In this document: positions 33,894 through 42,129 of the stretch, one piece after another
Layout: each line of letters opens with the position of its first letter
How positions within the stretch are numbered: position 1 is the stretch's first letter
NCBI RefSeq assembly: GCF_023715745.1
Contig: NZ_JAMBOV010000002.1
Coordinates: forward strand, 248,001 to 312,000
Source of the DNA: Microbacterium oleivorans
Lineage (GTDB): Bacteria; Actinomycetota; Actinomycetes; Actinomycetales; Microbacteriaceae
Direction: 5' to 3'
DNA: 64,000 nucleotides
The notes under the pieces: generated by a model
Databases searched by the model: none
Seen by the model: only the letters and a program-made list of their open reading frames with translations
Told to the model about the DNA's origin: nothing
Program-made: the position numbers and the translations under genes

Positions 33894-35570
33894 GTGAGTA
33901 GGAAAACTCTGTGGACACCGATGCAGTCGGGGGATCTGTTCCTGCGGCTGCAATTGCCGTTCCTCGCGGGCACGCTCTTCGTCGTCGTGGCAGCGGGTCT
34001 CGCGGTGCCGAGCCTGTGGACGTCGCCGCTGCTGCTCGCCGGCGCGGGTGCGGCGGTCGCGGCATCCGTCGCCTTCGTCCCGTCGCGGCGGGGCTGGCTG
34101 CTGACGCCGTGGGGCATCGTCGTCCCGCTCGTCGACGTCGTTTCGGTGGCGCTGGTCCGCGCCGAACTGTTCGGCTACATCCCGACCGTCGGTGTGCTCT
34201 GCCTCATGCCGTTCGCGTGGATCGCACTGCGGTACCGCTGGCCGGCGCTGTCCTTCGTCCTCCTCGGCGGGATCCTCATCTCCGCCCTTCCGCTGGCCAT
34301 GCGGCTCGAGTCGCTCTCGACGCCGCTGATGGTCCTCAACCTGGTGACGCTGCCCGTCCTCACGACGGGCATCTCGGTCGGCATCCATCTCGCGGCGGGC
34401 AGCTTCCGCCGGAGCCGGCGAGAAGTGCAGGACACCGCCGAGTCGCTCGCGTCGACGCTCGCGCAGTCGAGGGACGACGAACTCGTGCTGCGCACCGTGC
34501 TCGACACCGTCAACGGTGCCGTCGCCTTCTACAACGCCGACGGTCGTCTGGTGCTCGCCAACCGTGCTGCGCAGAAGCTCGCCGAATCGGTCGGGTTCCG
34601 TTTCGACGATCCGCCCTACGCGGGGCCGAACGTGTGTCGGGGCGACCGGACGACACCCGTCCCGTGGGAGCAGCAGCTCGTGCCGCGCGCCCTCCGTGGC
34701 GAGGTCATCCACAATCATCTCGAGTGGTGCGGTCCGGAAAGCAACCAGACGGCGATCCTCTCGTCGTCCCGCCAGGTGCACCGGCCCGACGGAGCGCTGC
34801 TCGGCACCGTGATCGCGGCCTACGACGTCACCGACCTCGCTGACGCCGTCGAGGCGCGCGAGGAGTTCCTGACGACCGTGTCGCACGAGCTGCGGACACC
34901 GCTGACTTCTGTCGTGGGGTACACCGAGCACGTCGTCGACACGCTCGGACCGGATGCCGAGAAGCTCGGCGTTGCGCAGGCGCTGAGCGCGATCGCACGC
35001 AACGGTGAGGTCCTGCTCGAGCGGGTCTCGCAGCTGCTCACCGCGGGCAACAAGCGGATGGTGCTCGCGCCCGCGCCGGTCGATGTCGTCGCGCTGGTCG
35101 AGGAGACCGTGGCCGTCGTGACGCCCTTCGCCAGTCAAGCGGGTGTGTCCCTGTCCGTCGAACGCGAGGGCGACGGCGTCGTCGCCGACGTGGACGCGCG
35201 CCGCATCGAGCAGGCGATCGAGAACATCCTGACCAACGCCGTCAAGTTCACTCCGCGCGGCGGCTCGGTCACGGTGCGTGTCGGCGGCGAGGGCGAGCGG
35301 GCGCTGATATCGATCTCCGACACCGGTATCGGGATGAGCGCGGAGGACAAGCAGCGCGTGTTCGACCGCTTCTACCGCGCGAGCTCGGTGCGCAAGAACG
35401 CCGTCCAGGGCATCGGGGTGGGGCTGTCCATCGTGAAGTCCATCGTCGACGCGCACGGCGGCGAGGTCACGATCGAGAGCGAACCGGGCGAGGGGACGAC
35501 GATCGGCCTGTCGCTCCCGCGCACGAGGGAGACGACGCCGCCGGCGGAGGAGTTCGCCCTGTCGGCATGA
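33894..35570 (+). CDS. Membrane sensor histidine kinase with PAS domain
   Basis: 558 residues. About six hydrophobic helices (residues 20-165) are followed by a short coiled region, a PAS-like domain (GAVAFYNADGRLVLANRAAQ, residues about 205-310), HisKA with the phospho-His H331 in FLTTVSHELRTPLTSVVGYT, and HATPase_c with the N box IENILTNAVKFTPRG, G1 box SISDTGIGMS and G2 box GIGVGLSIVKSIVDAHGG. The GTG start has AAAGGGGG upstream. It is divergent from a receiver-only regulator. The signal is unknown. Confidence 0.92.
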   Translation: MSRKTLWTPMQSGDLFLRLQLPFLAGTLFVVVAAGLAVPSLWTSPLLLAGAGAAVAASVAFVPSRRGWLLTPWGIVVPLVDVVSVALVRAELFGYIPTVGVLCLMPFAWIALRYRWPALSFVLLGGILISALPLAMRLESLSTPLMVLNLVTLPVLTTGISVGIHLAAGSFRRSRREVQDTAESLASTLAQSRDDELVLRTVLDTVNGAVAFYNADGRLVLANRAAQKLAESVGFRFDDPPYAGPNVCRGDRTTPVPWEQQLVPRALRGEVIHNHLEWCGPESNQTAILSSSRQVHRPDGALLGTVIAAYDVTDLADAVEAREEFLTTVSHELRTPLTSVVGYTEHVVDTLGPDAEKLGVAQALSAIARNGEVLLERVSQLLTAGNKRMVLAPAPVDVVALVEETVAVVTPFASQAGVSLSVEREGDGVVADVDARRIEQAIENILTNAVKFTPRGGSVTVRVGGEGERALISISDTGIGMSAEDKQRVFDRFYRASSVRKNAVQGIGVGLSIVKSIVDAHGGEVTIESEPGEGTTIGLSLPRTRETTPPAEEFALSA

Positions 35571-35610
35571 GGAGAGTGGATGCCGGTGCGCGCGTCGCTA
35601 GGATGACGCC

Positions 35611-36306
35611 GTGACAGCCTCCGGAGACGAGCCGCGGGACAGCCGGTCCTCGCGGAACACCCGGTGGCTGCGCGAAGCGACCGACCGGGTGCCGACCGCC
35701 TGGATCCCCGGCGTCCTCACCGCGGTGTTCCTCGGTGCGGCGGCCGCGTTCGGCGGCCTCGAGGCCGTCGCCGCCCCGCCCCTCGCGACGCTGCAGCCGG
35801 GCGACGAGCACCGCAACGACATGCTGTCGATCACGGTGGAGCGGGCGGTGCTGATCGACACCCTGCCCGACGCGGGGGCCTACGCCGACCCGGAGAAGGG
35901 ACAGCGTGTGGTCGCTGCCGTCGTCCGCGCGGAGAACGTGTGGGACACCGCCCTGCCCGGAGGGACGTCGACGTCGACGCCGACGGGGCTGGCGGGCTCG
36001 CTCATCGCCGCCAACCTGGACGGACGGGCGCCGGATGCGGTCGCGCGACTCGACGACGCGACGACGTCGGTCTGGCTTCAGCCCGTTGTTCCCGCCGAGC
36101 TCGTCGTCGCCTGGGTCATCGACGAGGACGAGCTGTCGGCGGACGACGCACTCGAACTCGAGATCCGGGACTTCACGCTCCGGGAGGGCGCCTTGATCCT
36201 GGAGGGGCGCTGGTGGGACACCCCCATCGTCGTCGCGACGATGGACGTTCCACTGACGGATGTCGGCGCCGGGGCCCACCAGCCGCCCGCGGAGGAGTCG
36301 GAGTGA
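35611..36306 (+). CDS. Membrane-anchored protein, first of a three-gene unit
   Basis: 231 residues, family not recognised. One transmembrane helix near residues 30-52 (WIPGVLTAVFLGAAAAFGGL) is followed by an extracytoplasmic part rich in beta strands (MLSITVERAVLID, VVAAVVRAENVWD, VVAWVIDEDELSADDALELE, GRWWDTPIVVATMDVPLT). The GTG start has a TAGGAT -10 box (35599-35604) six bases upstream, so it is probably leaderless. Its stop overlaps the next start (GTGA). Confidence 0.75.
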   Translation: MTASGDEPRDSRSSRNTRWLREATDRVPTAWIPGVLTAVFLGAAAAFGGLEAVAAPPLATLQPGDEHRNDMLSITVERAVLIDTLPDAGAYADPEKGQRVVAAVVRAENVWDTALPGGTSTSTPTGLAGSLIAANLDGRAPDAVARLDDATTSVWLQPVVPAELVVAWVIDEDELSADDALELEIRDFTLREGALILEGRWWDTPIVVATMDVPLTDVGAGAHQPPAEESE

Positions 36307-36857
36307 AACGTGCGGGAGTCTGGGGCGTCGGCATCCTCCTGCTCGTCGCCGCGTGGTTCGTCACCCAGGTGACCCCGGGGCAAGAGCTCACCGAGTCCTC
36401 CTTCATCCAGACCGTGGCCGTCGGGGATCACGCCGTCGGTCGCGAGATGATCGTCACCGTCACCGACGTCGGGGCAGCGGACGCACTGTCGGATGCGAAC
36501 GGGTGGTCTGCGGAAGGCAACTGGGTCTTCGTCGACGCGGACGTCGAGTCGCGATCGACCGAGATCTCCGTGCGTCTCGGGTTGGCCGTGCTGGTCATCG
36601 ACGGCGTGACCTACCGCGCGAGTGAGCGACCGGAGGCGTCGTTGTTGGGCCGGCAGCTCGAAGTCGGTGTTCCGACGAGCGGCAGCCTGGCGTTCGAACT
36701 GCCGGCGGACCTCCGTCGCGGTGACGCCGTCATCCGGCTCACGGTCGACGATCAGGACTGGCGGCTGGACTCCGTCGTCGAGCTCCCCGTCGAGCTGGGG
36801 CAGCTGCCCCGGGACGACGACCACGAACTGGCGGCATTGTCGGGGGGTGGCGTGTGA
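36303..36857 (+). CDS. Membrane-anchored protein, second of a three-gene unit
   Basis: 184 residues with an N-terminal helix (VWGVGILLLVAAWFVTQVTP) and an extracytoplasmic beta-rich domain similar in outline to DUF4352-type modules: REMIVTVTDVGAAD, NWVFVDADVESRSTEISVRL, VLVIDGVTYRASERPEASLL, GSLAFELPADLRRGDAVIRL. Overlaps both neighbours by four bases, so the three proteins are probably made together and may form a complex. Function unknown. Confidence 0.75.
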   Translation: MKRAGVWGVGILLLVAAWFVTQVTPGQELTESSFIQTVAVGDHAVGREMIVTVTDVGAADALSDANGWSAEGNWVFVDADVESRSTEISVRLGLAVLVIDGVTYRASERPEASLLGRQLEVGVPTSGSLAFELPADLRRGDAVIRLTVDDQDWRLDSVVELPVELGQLPRDDDHELAALSGGGV

Positions 36858-37387
36858 GCGGCTGGTGGCGACGCAATCGGGGCGCACTTCTCGCTCTCGG
36901 CATCCTCGTCCCCGTCACGGTCGGAGTCTTCTGCGGCTGGGAGTGGTGGAAGACCGCGAGCGGGCAGCCGACGTTCGCCGTCACTGCGCAGCAGGGGGAG
37001 TCCGTCGACCTCGGCGGAGTCACCTTCGGGCCCGCGCGAGTGACGGAGACCACCATCGCTGACACGGAGATCCCGGCGGGCACGAAGATCCTCGCCGTCA
37101 GGGTCCCGGTCGACCGGCACGGGGGCGTGACGGGGTGCCAGGTCTACGCGCTCCGCGAGCTCGACGGGAGGGAGCGGGTCTTCGAAGCCGACACGGCACT
37201 CGTGCCGTGGGACTACAACCGGTACACGCTGTGTCCGATGGATCCCGAGGCCGAGCTATTCCCGGCGGGCCCGTTCAGCATCGACGTCCCGTTCATCGTC
37301 CCCGACGACGTCGACGGACCGCTCGGCGTCGAGCTCCTGATCGTGGACGAGCTGCCGCGCTACGCGCGACTCGTCGTCGTGCCCTGA
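36854..37387 (+). CDS. Membrane-anchored protein, third of a three-gene unit
   Basis: 177 residues with an N-terminal helix (LLALGILVPVTVGVFCGWEW) and an extracytoplasmic domain with two cysteines placed for a disulfide (TGCQVYALREL and NRYTLCPMDPEAELF). The fold again looks beta-rich (SVDLGGVTFGPARVTETTIA, KILAVRVPVDRHGG, FSIDVPFIVPDDVDGPLGVE). Its last 132 bases overlap the end of the convergent membrane protein gene. Function unknown. Confidence 0.75.
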   Translation: MSGWWRRNRGALLALGILVPVTVGVFCGWEWWKTASGQPTFAVTAQQGESVDLGGVTFGPARVTETTIADTEIPAGTKILAVRVPVDRHGGVTGCQVYALRELDGRERVFEADTALVPWDYNRYTLCPMDPEAELFPAGPFSIDVPFIVPDDVDGPLGVELLIVDELPRYARLVVVP

Positions 37388-38608
37388 CGCGACGACGGGG
37401 GCCCCGATGAGAGCACCCACGGTGGCGTCGTACGTGCTCGCGATCAGCACCGTGCGGAACGGTTCGATGATGAGCGGCGCGACCAGGAGGAAGATCGCCC
37501 CCCATGATCGCCAGAACTCGACAGGGCTCTGCGGTCCGACCAGGCGCGTCACCGCGAAGTCGATGTAGTCCTGGCCGAGCAGCAGCAGGACGTACGCGAG
37601 GACGTACCCGCCGATCAGGATCGGCCCACCGCGCCACATCAGGACGAGTGCGCGCCAGACGGGCTGGAACCTCGCACCGACGCTCGCGCCGATGTCGCCC
37701 AGTCTGCGGCGCAGCCGCTGCGGGACGGTGCCGTAGCGCTGCCGCGCCCGTTCCACGAGGCGTCCGCGCCACTGCAGCCCTTGAGGAGCCACGGCCTGGC
37801 CGTAGATGACCCCCGCGACGGTCAGCCAGGCGAGGGGCACGCCGATGAGCCCCGCGGCGGCGGCGACGACGGTGGCCACGGCATCCCACGCCCATCCGAG
37901 CGGCGCGAACCAGGCGCCGACGGTCTCGCGGAGATCGCCGATCCAGGCGATCGCACGACGCGACTGCACCCAGGCCGAGACCTGCCCCAAGGCATCGCCG
38001 ATGAAGTAGGCCGCCAGGAACACCCACAGGCCCTCGAGGTAGGTCGCCGCGAGGGAGCTCCAGCGAGGGAGGCGGTCACGCCAGCGGTTCCACGCCCAGC
38101 GGCCGGCGAACGCGAGGACGACCACGAGGATCGTCCACGGCTCCCACGAGAGCTTGTCCACGGCGCCGGAGGTGTCGATGTCGACGCCCGTGGCGGCGGC
38201 CGTCGCGTCGCGGCCGATCTTGACCTGCAGTGCGGTGTCCAGGTAGCTGGCGACATCCTCGATCAGGAACCCCAGGGCCGCGTAGACGGCGATGAACGGC
38301 AGGATCGACGACAGCATCGCGTCGCGGAAGGCCATGCGCCGCGCCCGCGGTTCCGTCGGCGGAGGGGCGATCGCCCCCAGCCGCACCATGCCGTCCCGAA
38401 GGACGAGGAACATGCCGACGTAGCCCAGGAGTTTCGCCAGGATGGCGATCGGGATCAGCAGGATGCCGCCGAGGGCCGTGTATCCGCCGACGAAGCCCGC
38501 GACCTCGAGGCCGATGTAGCGGCCCAGGGTTCCCGCGAGGTACCAGGCGAGCAGGGCCGGCCAGTGGCGCACGAGCAGCCGCCACGCCAGGCCGAGCATC
38601 GTTCGCAC
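37256..38608 (-). CDS. Polytopic membrane protein of unknown function
   Basis: 450 residues with eight or more hydrophobic helices (ALLAWYLAGTLGRYIGLEVA, GGILLIPIAILAKLLGYVGM, ILVVVLAFAGRWAWNRWR, LAYVLLLLGQDYIDFAV, WGAIFLLVAPLIIEPFRTVL). No family recognised. The hydrophilic final 45 residues are encoded opposite the convergent gene and read like an antisense product, so the useful protein may end near residue 405. TACGGT at 38615-38620 lies six bases before the GTG, the leaderless spacing. Confidence 0.7.
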   Translation of the reverse strand: MRTMLGLAWRLLVRHWPALLAWYLAGTLGRYIGLEVAGFVGGYTALGGILLIPIAILAKLLGYVGMFLVLRDGMVRLGAIAPPPTEPRARRMAFRDAMLSSILPFIAVYAALGFLIEDVASYLDTALQVKIGRDATAAATGVDIDTSGAVDKLSWEPWTILVVVLAFAGRWAWNRWRDRLPRWSSLAATYLEGLWVFLAAYFIGDALGQVSAWVQSRRAIAWIGDLRETVGAWFAPLGWAWDAVATVVAAAAGLIGVPLAWLTVAGVIYGQAVAPQGLQWRGRLVERARQRYGTVPQRLRRRLGDIGASVGARFQPVWRALVLMWRGGPILIGGYVLAYVLLLLGQDYIDFAVTRLVGPQSPVEFWRSWGAIFLLVAPLIIEPFRTVLIASTYDATVGALIGAPVVASGHDDESRVARQLVHDQELDAERSVDVVGDDERDVDAERARRE

Positions 38609-38636
38609 GGTCTCACCGTAGTGGCACCGGCACGAC

Positions 38637-38671
38637 GACGCCCGCCCGACCGCGGGGATCGGGCGGGCGTC
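38637..38671 (-). terminator. Terminator hairpin after tctCBA
   Basis: Perfect 13-bp stem: GACGCCCGCCCGA (38637-38649) and its complement (38659-38671) with a nine-base loop. It lies just downstream of the tctA stop on the minus strand and before the next gene's promoter. No T-tract, as is common in high-GC actinobacteria. Confidence 0.7.
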
Positions 38672-38686
38672 AGCGGATGCCGCGAC

Positions 38687-40372
38687 TCAGCCGGCGCCGC
38701 CGTCCGAGTCGCCGGTTCCCCGCCGTCCCCGGCGCTCGCGCTTCGCGGCGGCCGCTGCGAGCTCGGCACGGATCGTGTCGGTGCGGACGTCGGTCGGGCG
38801 GTCACCGGCATCCCACATCCGGTCCACGGCCGCCTGCGGGTGGCCCTCCTCAGCGGCGAGCGACGCCTCGAGCGCGCGCTCGTAGCGGCTCTGGCGCCGC
38901 TTGAGCCACAGACCCGCGACGAGCAGCACGGCGAGCACCGAGTAGGCGACCGCGGCGAAGGGGTGCAGCACGAGGTCACCGAGGTCGCCCTGGCTCAGCT
39001 GCAGCGCCTTGCGCAGCTGCTGCTCGCCCATGGGGCCCAGGATGAGGCCCACGATCAGCGGCGCGATCGGGAAGCCGAACCGGCGCATGAAATACCCGAG
39101 CGCTCCCACGATCAGGAGGATCGCGATGTCGAGCGTCGAGAAGCTGACCGCGTACGCTCCGAGCACCGCGAAGGTGATGATGCCCGCGTACAGGTACGGT
39201 CGCGGGATCTGCAGCAGCTTCACCCAGATGCCCGCCAGCGGCAGGTTCAGGATGATGAGCAGCACGTTGCCGATGTAGAGGCTCGCGATGAGCGCCCACA
39301 CCAGGTCGCCCTGGTTCTGGAACAGCTGCGGACCGGGCTGGATGCCGTACGACTGGAACGCCGTGATGATGATCGCGGCGGTCGCCGTCGTGGGCAGGCC
39401 CAGCGTCAGCAGCGGCACGAGCACGCCGGCCGCCGCCGCGTTGTTCGCGGCCTCGGGACCGGCGACGCCCTCGATCGCGCCGCGACCGAACTGGCTCTTG
39501 TTCTTCGAGAGGCTCTTCTCGCTCGCGTACGAGAGGAAGGTCGCGACGTCCGCGCCACCGGCGGGGATCGTCCCCACCGGGAAGCCGATGAACGTGCCGC
39601 GCAGCCACGGCTTCCACGAGCGCCTCCAGTCGTCACGTGTCATCCAGTTGCGCCAGCCGCGGGTCACCGGGATCACCGGGATCGGTCCGTGCCGCAGCCG
39701 CGCGGCGACGTAGAACGCTTCGCCGATCGCGAAGAGGCCGACGGCGACGAGCACCACGCTGATGCCGTCCGACAGGGCCAGGATGCCGAGGGTGTACCGC
39801 GCCTGCCCGGTCGTCACCTCGGTGCCGATGAGTCCGATGAGCAGGCCGATGCCGAGCGACGCGAGACCCCGCGCGGGGGAGGACCCGAGCAGGGCGCCGA
39901 CGGTGATGAAGGCGACCACGATCAGGGCCACGAAGTCCGCCGGAGCGAGGTTGACCGCGAAGCGGGCGATGATCGGGGCGAACAGCGTCAGCAGGGCCGT
40001 CGCGATCGTTCCGGCGACGAACGAGCCGATCGCCGCGGTCGCGAGTGCCGCGGCGCCCCGGCCGAGCTTGGCCATCTTGTTGCCTTCGATGGCGGTGATG
40101 ACCGACGCCGATTCGCCGGGGGTGTTGAGCAGGATGCTGGTCGTCGACCCGCCGTACATGCCGCCGTAGTAGATGCCGGCGAACGTGATGATCGCCGCCG
40201 TCGGAGAGAGGGAGTAGGTCAGCGGCAGCAGCAGCGCGACGGTCATCGCCGGGCCGATGCCCGGGAGCACACCGACGGCGGTGCCGACGATCACGCCGAT
40301 GAAGGCGAAGAGGAGGTACTCGGGCTGCAGCGCTGTCGCGAAGCCCGCCATGAGGGAGTTCAGAGCGTCCAT
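38687..40372 (-). CDS. tctA: Tripartite tricarboxylate transporter, large permease TctA
   Basis: 561 residues with about twelve transmembrane helices. [20 protein letters not shown] and [20 protein letters not shown] are the TctA signature motifs, and [20 protein letters not shown] follows the second repeat. A hydrophilic tail of about 60 residues (residues 500-561, ending [14 protein letters not shown]) makes it longer than the usual 500. GGAAGAG before the ATG is the ribosome binding site. It forms the membrane channel with TctB and takes substrate from TctC. Confidence 0.95.
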   Translation of the reverse strand: MDALNSLMAGFATALQPEYLLFAFIGVIVGTAVGVLPGIGPAMTVALLLPLTYSLSPTAAIITFAGIYYGGMYGGSTTSILLNTPGESASVITAIEGNKMAKLGRGAAALATAAIGSFVAGTIATALLTLFAPIIARFAVNLAPADFVALIVVAFITVGALLGSSPARGLASLGIGLLIGLIGTEVTTGQARYTLGILALSDGISVVLVAVGLFAIGEAFYVAARLRHGPIPVIPVTRGWRNWMTRDDWRRSWKPWLRGTFIGFPVGTIPAGGADVATFLSYASEKSLSKNKSQFGRGAIEGVAGPEAANNAAAAGVLVPLLTLGLPTTATAAIIITAFQSYGIQPGPQLFQNQGDLVWALIASLYIGNVLLIILNLPLAGIWVKLLQIPRPYLYAGIITFAVLGAYAVSFSTLDIAILLIVGALGYFMRRFGFPIAPLIVGLILGPMGEQQLRKALQLSQGDLGDLVLHPFAAVAYSVLAVLLVAGLWLKRRQSRYERALEASLAAEEGHPQAAVDRMWDAGDRPTDVRTDTIRAELAAAAAKRERRGRRGTGDSDGGAG

Positions 40373-40384
40373 GATCTCTTCCGA

Positions 40385-40942
40385 TCAGCCGAACAGGGGA
40401 CCGGGGCCGTACCACCAGTCGAAGGCCATGCCGCGGGGCAGCGACAGGCCGAGGCCCTCGCCGAACAGCAGCTGGGTGCCGATACCCAGGACGAGCCCGG
40501 CGAGGAAGGCGACCCACGGCCGCTTGGCGCCGAGGGTCCAGGCGGCGCCGCCGAAGAGGAGCGCCGCGACCATCCACCAGCCCAGGATCTCGAGGAGGAC
40601 GATGACGCCGACGACGAGCCCCACGAGCTTGAGGATCGTCCACCAGTCCGTCTTCGCATCCGGGTCGATGTCCTCGCCGTCCTCAGGGGTGGCGACCCTC
40701 CCGCGCATCGCGGCGACGACCAGGAACGCACCCGAGGCGAGGAGGATCGCCGAGACCAGGAACGGGAACACCTGGGGGCCGATCACCCCGCCGGCCGGCA
40801 CACGGATGGAGAATGCGCCGACCAGGGCGAAGACCCCCAAGGCGACGATCACGGCGGCGAAGATCAGGTTGCCGATGCGGTCCGCCCCCCAGCCGGGGCG
40901 CGCGGTCTCCTGCGCGCCCCGGTCCAGAGTGCTCTCGCTCAT
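40385..40942 (-). CDS. tctB: Tripartite tricarboxylate transporter, small subunit TctB
   Basis: 185 residues with four transmembrane helices (LIFAAVIVALGVFALVGAFS, GPQVFPFLVSAILLASGAFL, LVGLVVGVIVLLEILGWWMV, WVAFLAGLVLGIGTQLLFGE). The order of helices and position between tctC and tctA identify it as TctB. The start overlaps the tctC stop by four bases (ATGA). Confidence 0.92.
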   Translation of the reverse strand: MSESTLDRGAQETARPGWGADRIGNLIFAAVIVALGVFALVGAFSIRVPAGGVIGPQVFPFLVSAILLASGAFLVVAAMRGRVATPEDGEDIDPDAKTDWWTILKLVGLVVGVIVLLEILGWWMVAALLFGGAAWTLGAKRPWVAFLAGLVLGIGTQLLFGEGLGLSLPRGMAFDWWYGPGPLFG

Positions 40943-41958
40943 GACACGAGACCGATGTTCTTCAGCGTCCCCGTGACTTCGGTGATGTTGTCGTCGACGA
41001 AGGTCGTGAACTCGTCGCCGGTGAGGAAGGCGTCTGTCCAGCCGTTGGTCTCGAGCGCCTCCTGCCAGGCGGCCGACTCGTGCATCTCGGTGACGAGGTT
41101 CACCAGGCCCTCGGCATCCGCGTCGCTGATCCCGCCCGGGGCGAGCAGGCCGCGCCAGTTCGTGTAGGTGATGTCGAAGCCCTCGTCGATCATCGTCGGC
41201 GTCTCCGGCAGCAGCTGCGCCGGCTCCTCGCTCGAGACGGCGAGGGCGCGGAGGTCGCCGGACTCGACGTACTCCGCGAACTCGCCGACACCCGAGATGC
41301 CGGCGGCGGCGTTGTTGCCGAGCAGGAGCGAGACCGCCTCGCCACCACCGGCGTTCGGGATGTAGTTGAGCTTCTCGGTGATGCCGGCGCCGTCGAGGCC
41401 TGCCTCTTCGAGCAGGAGCCCAGCGAGGATGTGGTCCGCGCCGCCCGCGGAGCCGCCCGTGATGGTGACGGACTGCCCGTCCGCGACCACGGCGTCGACG
41501 AGATCCTGCAGGGTCTGGTACTCGCTGTCGGCCGGGACGACCACCACGAGCGGCTCCTCGGTGAGGCGAGCGATCGGGGTCGTGTCCTCCATCCGGTTCT
41601 CCGCGGCGTTCGTCTCCACGGCGCCGACCATCACGAGGCCCGTCACCATGAGCGTGTAGGGATCCTTCTCGTTGGCGAGGCTCGCGAGACCGACCGTGCC
41701 GCCCGCGCCGCCGATGTTGGTGACGGCGGCCGTCCCGACGAGGTCCTCGTCGGTGAGCACGGCGGAGACGGCGCGACCGGTCTGGTCCCAGCCGCCGCCC
41801 GGGTCGGCGGGGACGATGATGCTGACGTCGTCGACCTGGGCCGCAGCCGCCTCGGATTCCGTGCCGCCGCCGCCCACGGCGGCGCCGCGGGGGTTGCAGC
41901 CCGAGAGGGCGAGGGCGGCGACACCGCCGAGGGCGACGATCGCGAGGGACTTGCGCAT
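40939..41958 (-). CDS. tctC: Tripartite tricarboxylate transporter substrate-binding lipoprotein TctC
   Basis: 339 residues. Lipoprotein signal with lipobox LSGC (cysteine near residue 21). The mature part is a TctC/Bug binding protein: IIVPADPGGGWDQTGRAVSA, TNIGGAGGTVGLASL, ITGGSAGGADHILAGLLLEE, LNYIPNAGGGEAVSLLLGN. The PGGGWD form is common in actinobacterial citrate/tricarboxylate binders. GAGGAG lies six bases before the ATG. It is divergent from a CitA/CitB-like two-component system that probably induces it. Confidence 0.94.
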   Translation of the reverse strand: MRKSLAIVALGGVAALALSGCNPRGAAVGGGGTESEAAAAQVDDVSIIVPADPGGGWDQTGRAVSAVLTDEDLVGTAAVTNIGGAGGTVGLASLANEKDPYTLMVTGLVMVGAVETNAAENRMEDTTPIARLTEEPLVVVVPADSEYQTLQDLVDAVVADGQSVTITGGSAGGADHILAGLLLEEAGLDGAGITEKLNYIPNAGGGEAVSLLLGNNAAAGISGVGEFAEYVESGDLRALAVSSEEPAQLLPETPTMIDEGFDITYTNWRGLLAPGGISDADAEGLVNLVTEMHESAAWQEALETNGWTDAFLTGDEFTTFVDDNITEVTGTLKNIGLVS

Positions 41959-42047
41959 GGGGGACTCCTCTTCGAGTTCCGCCGAGGCATCCTCGCCTCG
42001 ACGTCCGTTCGGACAGACGCTAGAGACCGCGCCGAGGGCTGTCGCGC

Positions 42048-42055
42048 TTGCGCAA
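42048..42055. promoter_or_regulatory. Possible regulator site upstream of tctC
   Basis: TTGCGCAA palindrome about 25 bases upstream of a TAGCGT -10 box (42017-42022, minus strand) for tctC, roughly where an activator would bind. Further short dyads lie at 41983-42000 (CGAGGC-N6-GCCTCG) and 42003-42014 (GTCCG-TT-CGGAC). Assignment to the neighbouring response regulator is a guess. Confidence 0.3.
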
Positions 42056-42129
42056 CTAAGAGCGAGTTCGGAAAGTATTGGTCCCGCTCGCGGTGGGCAT
42101 GCCCGGGCGCCGCGGGGGAGAATGAGCGC

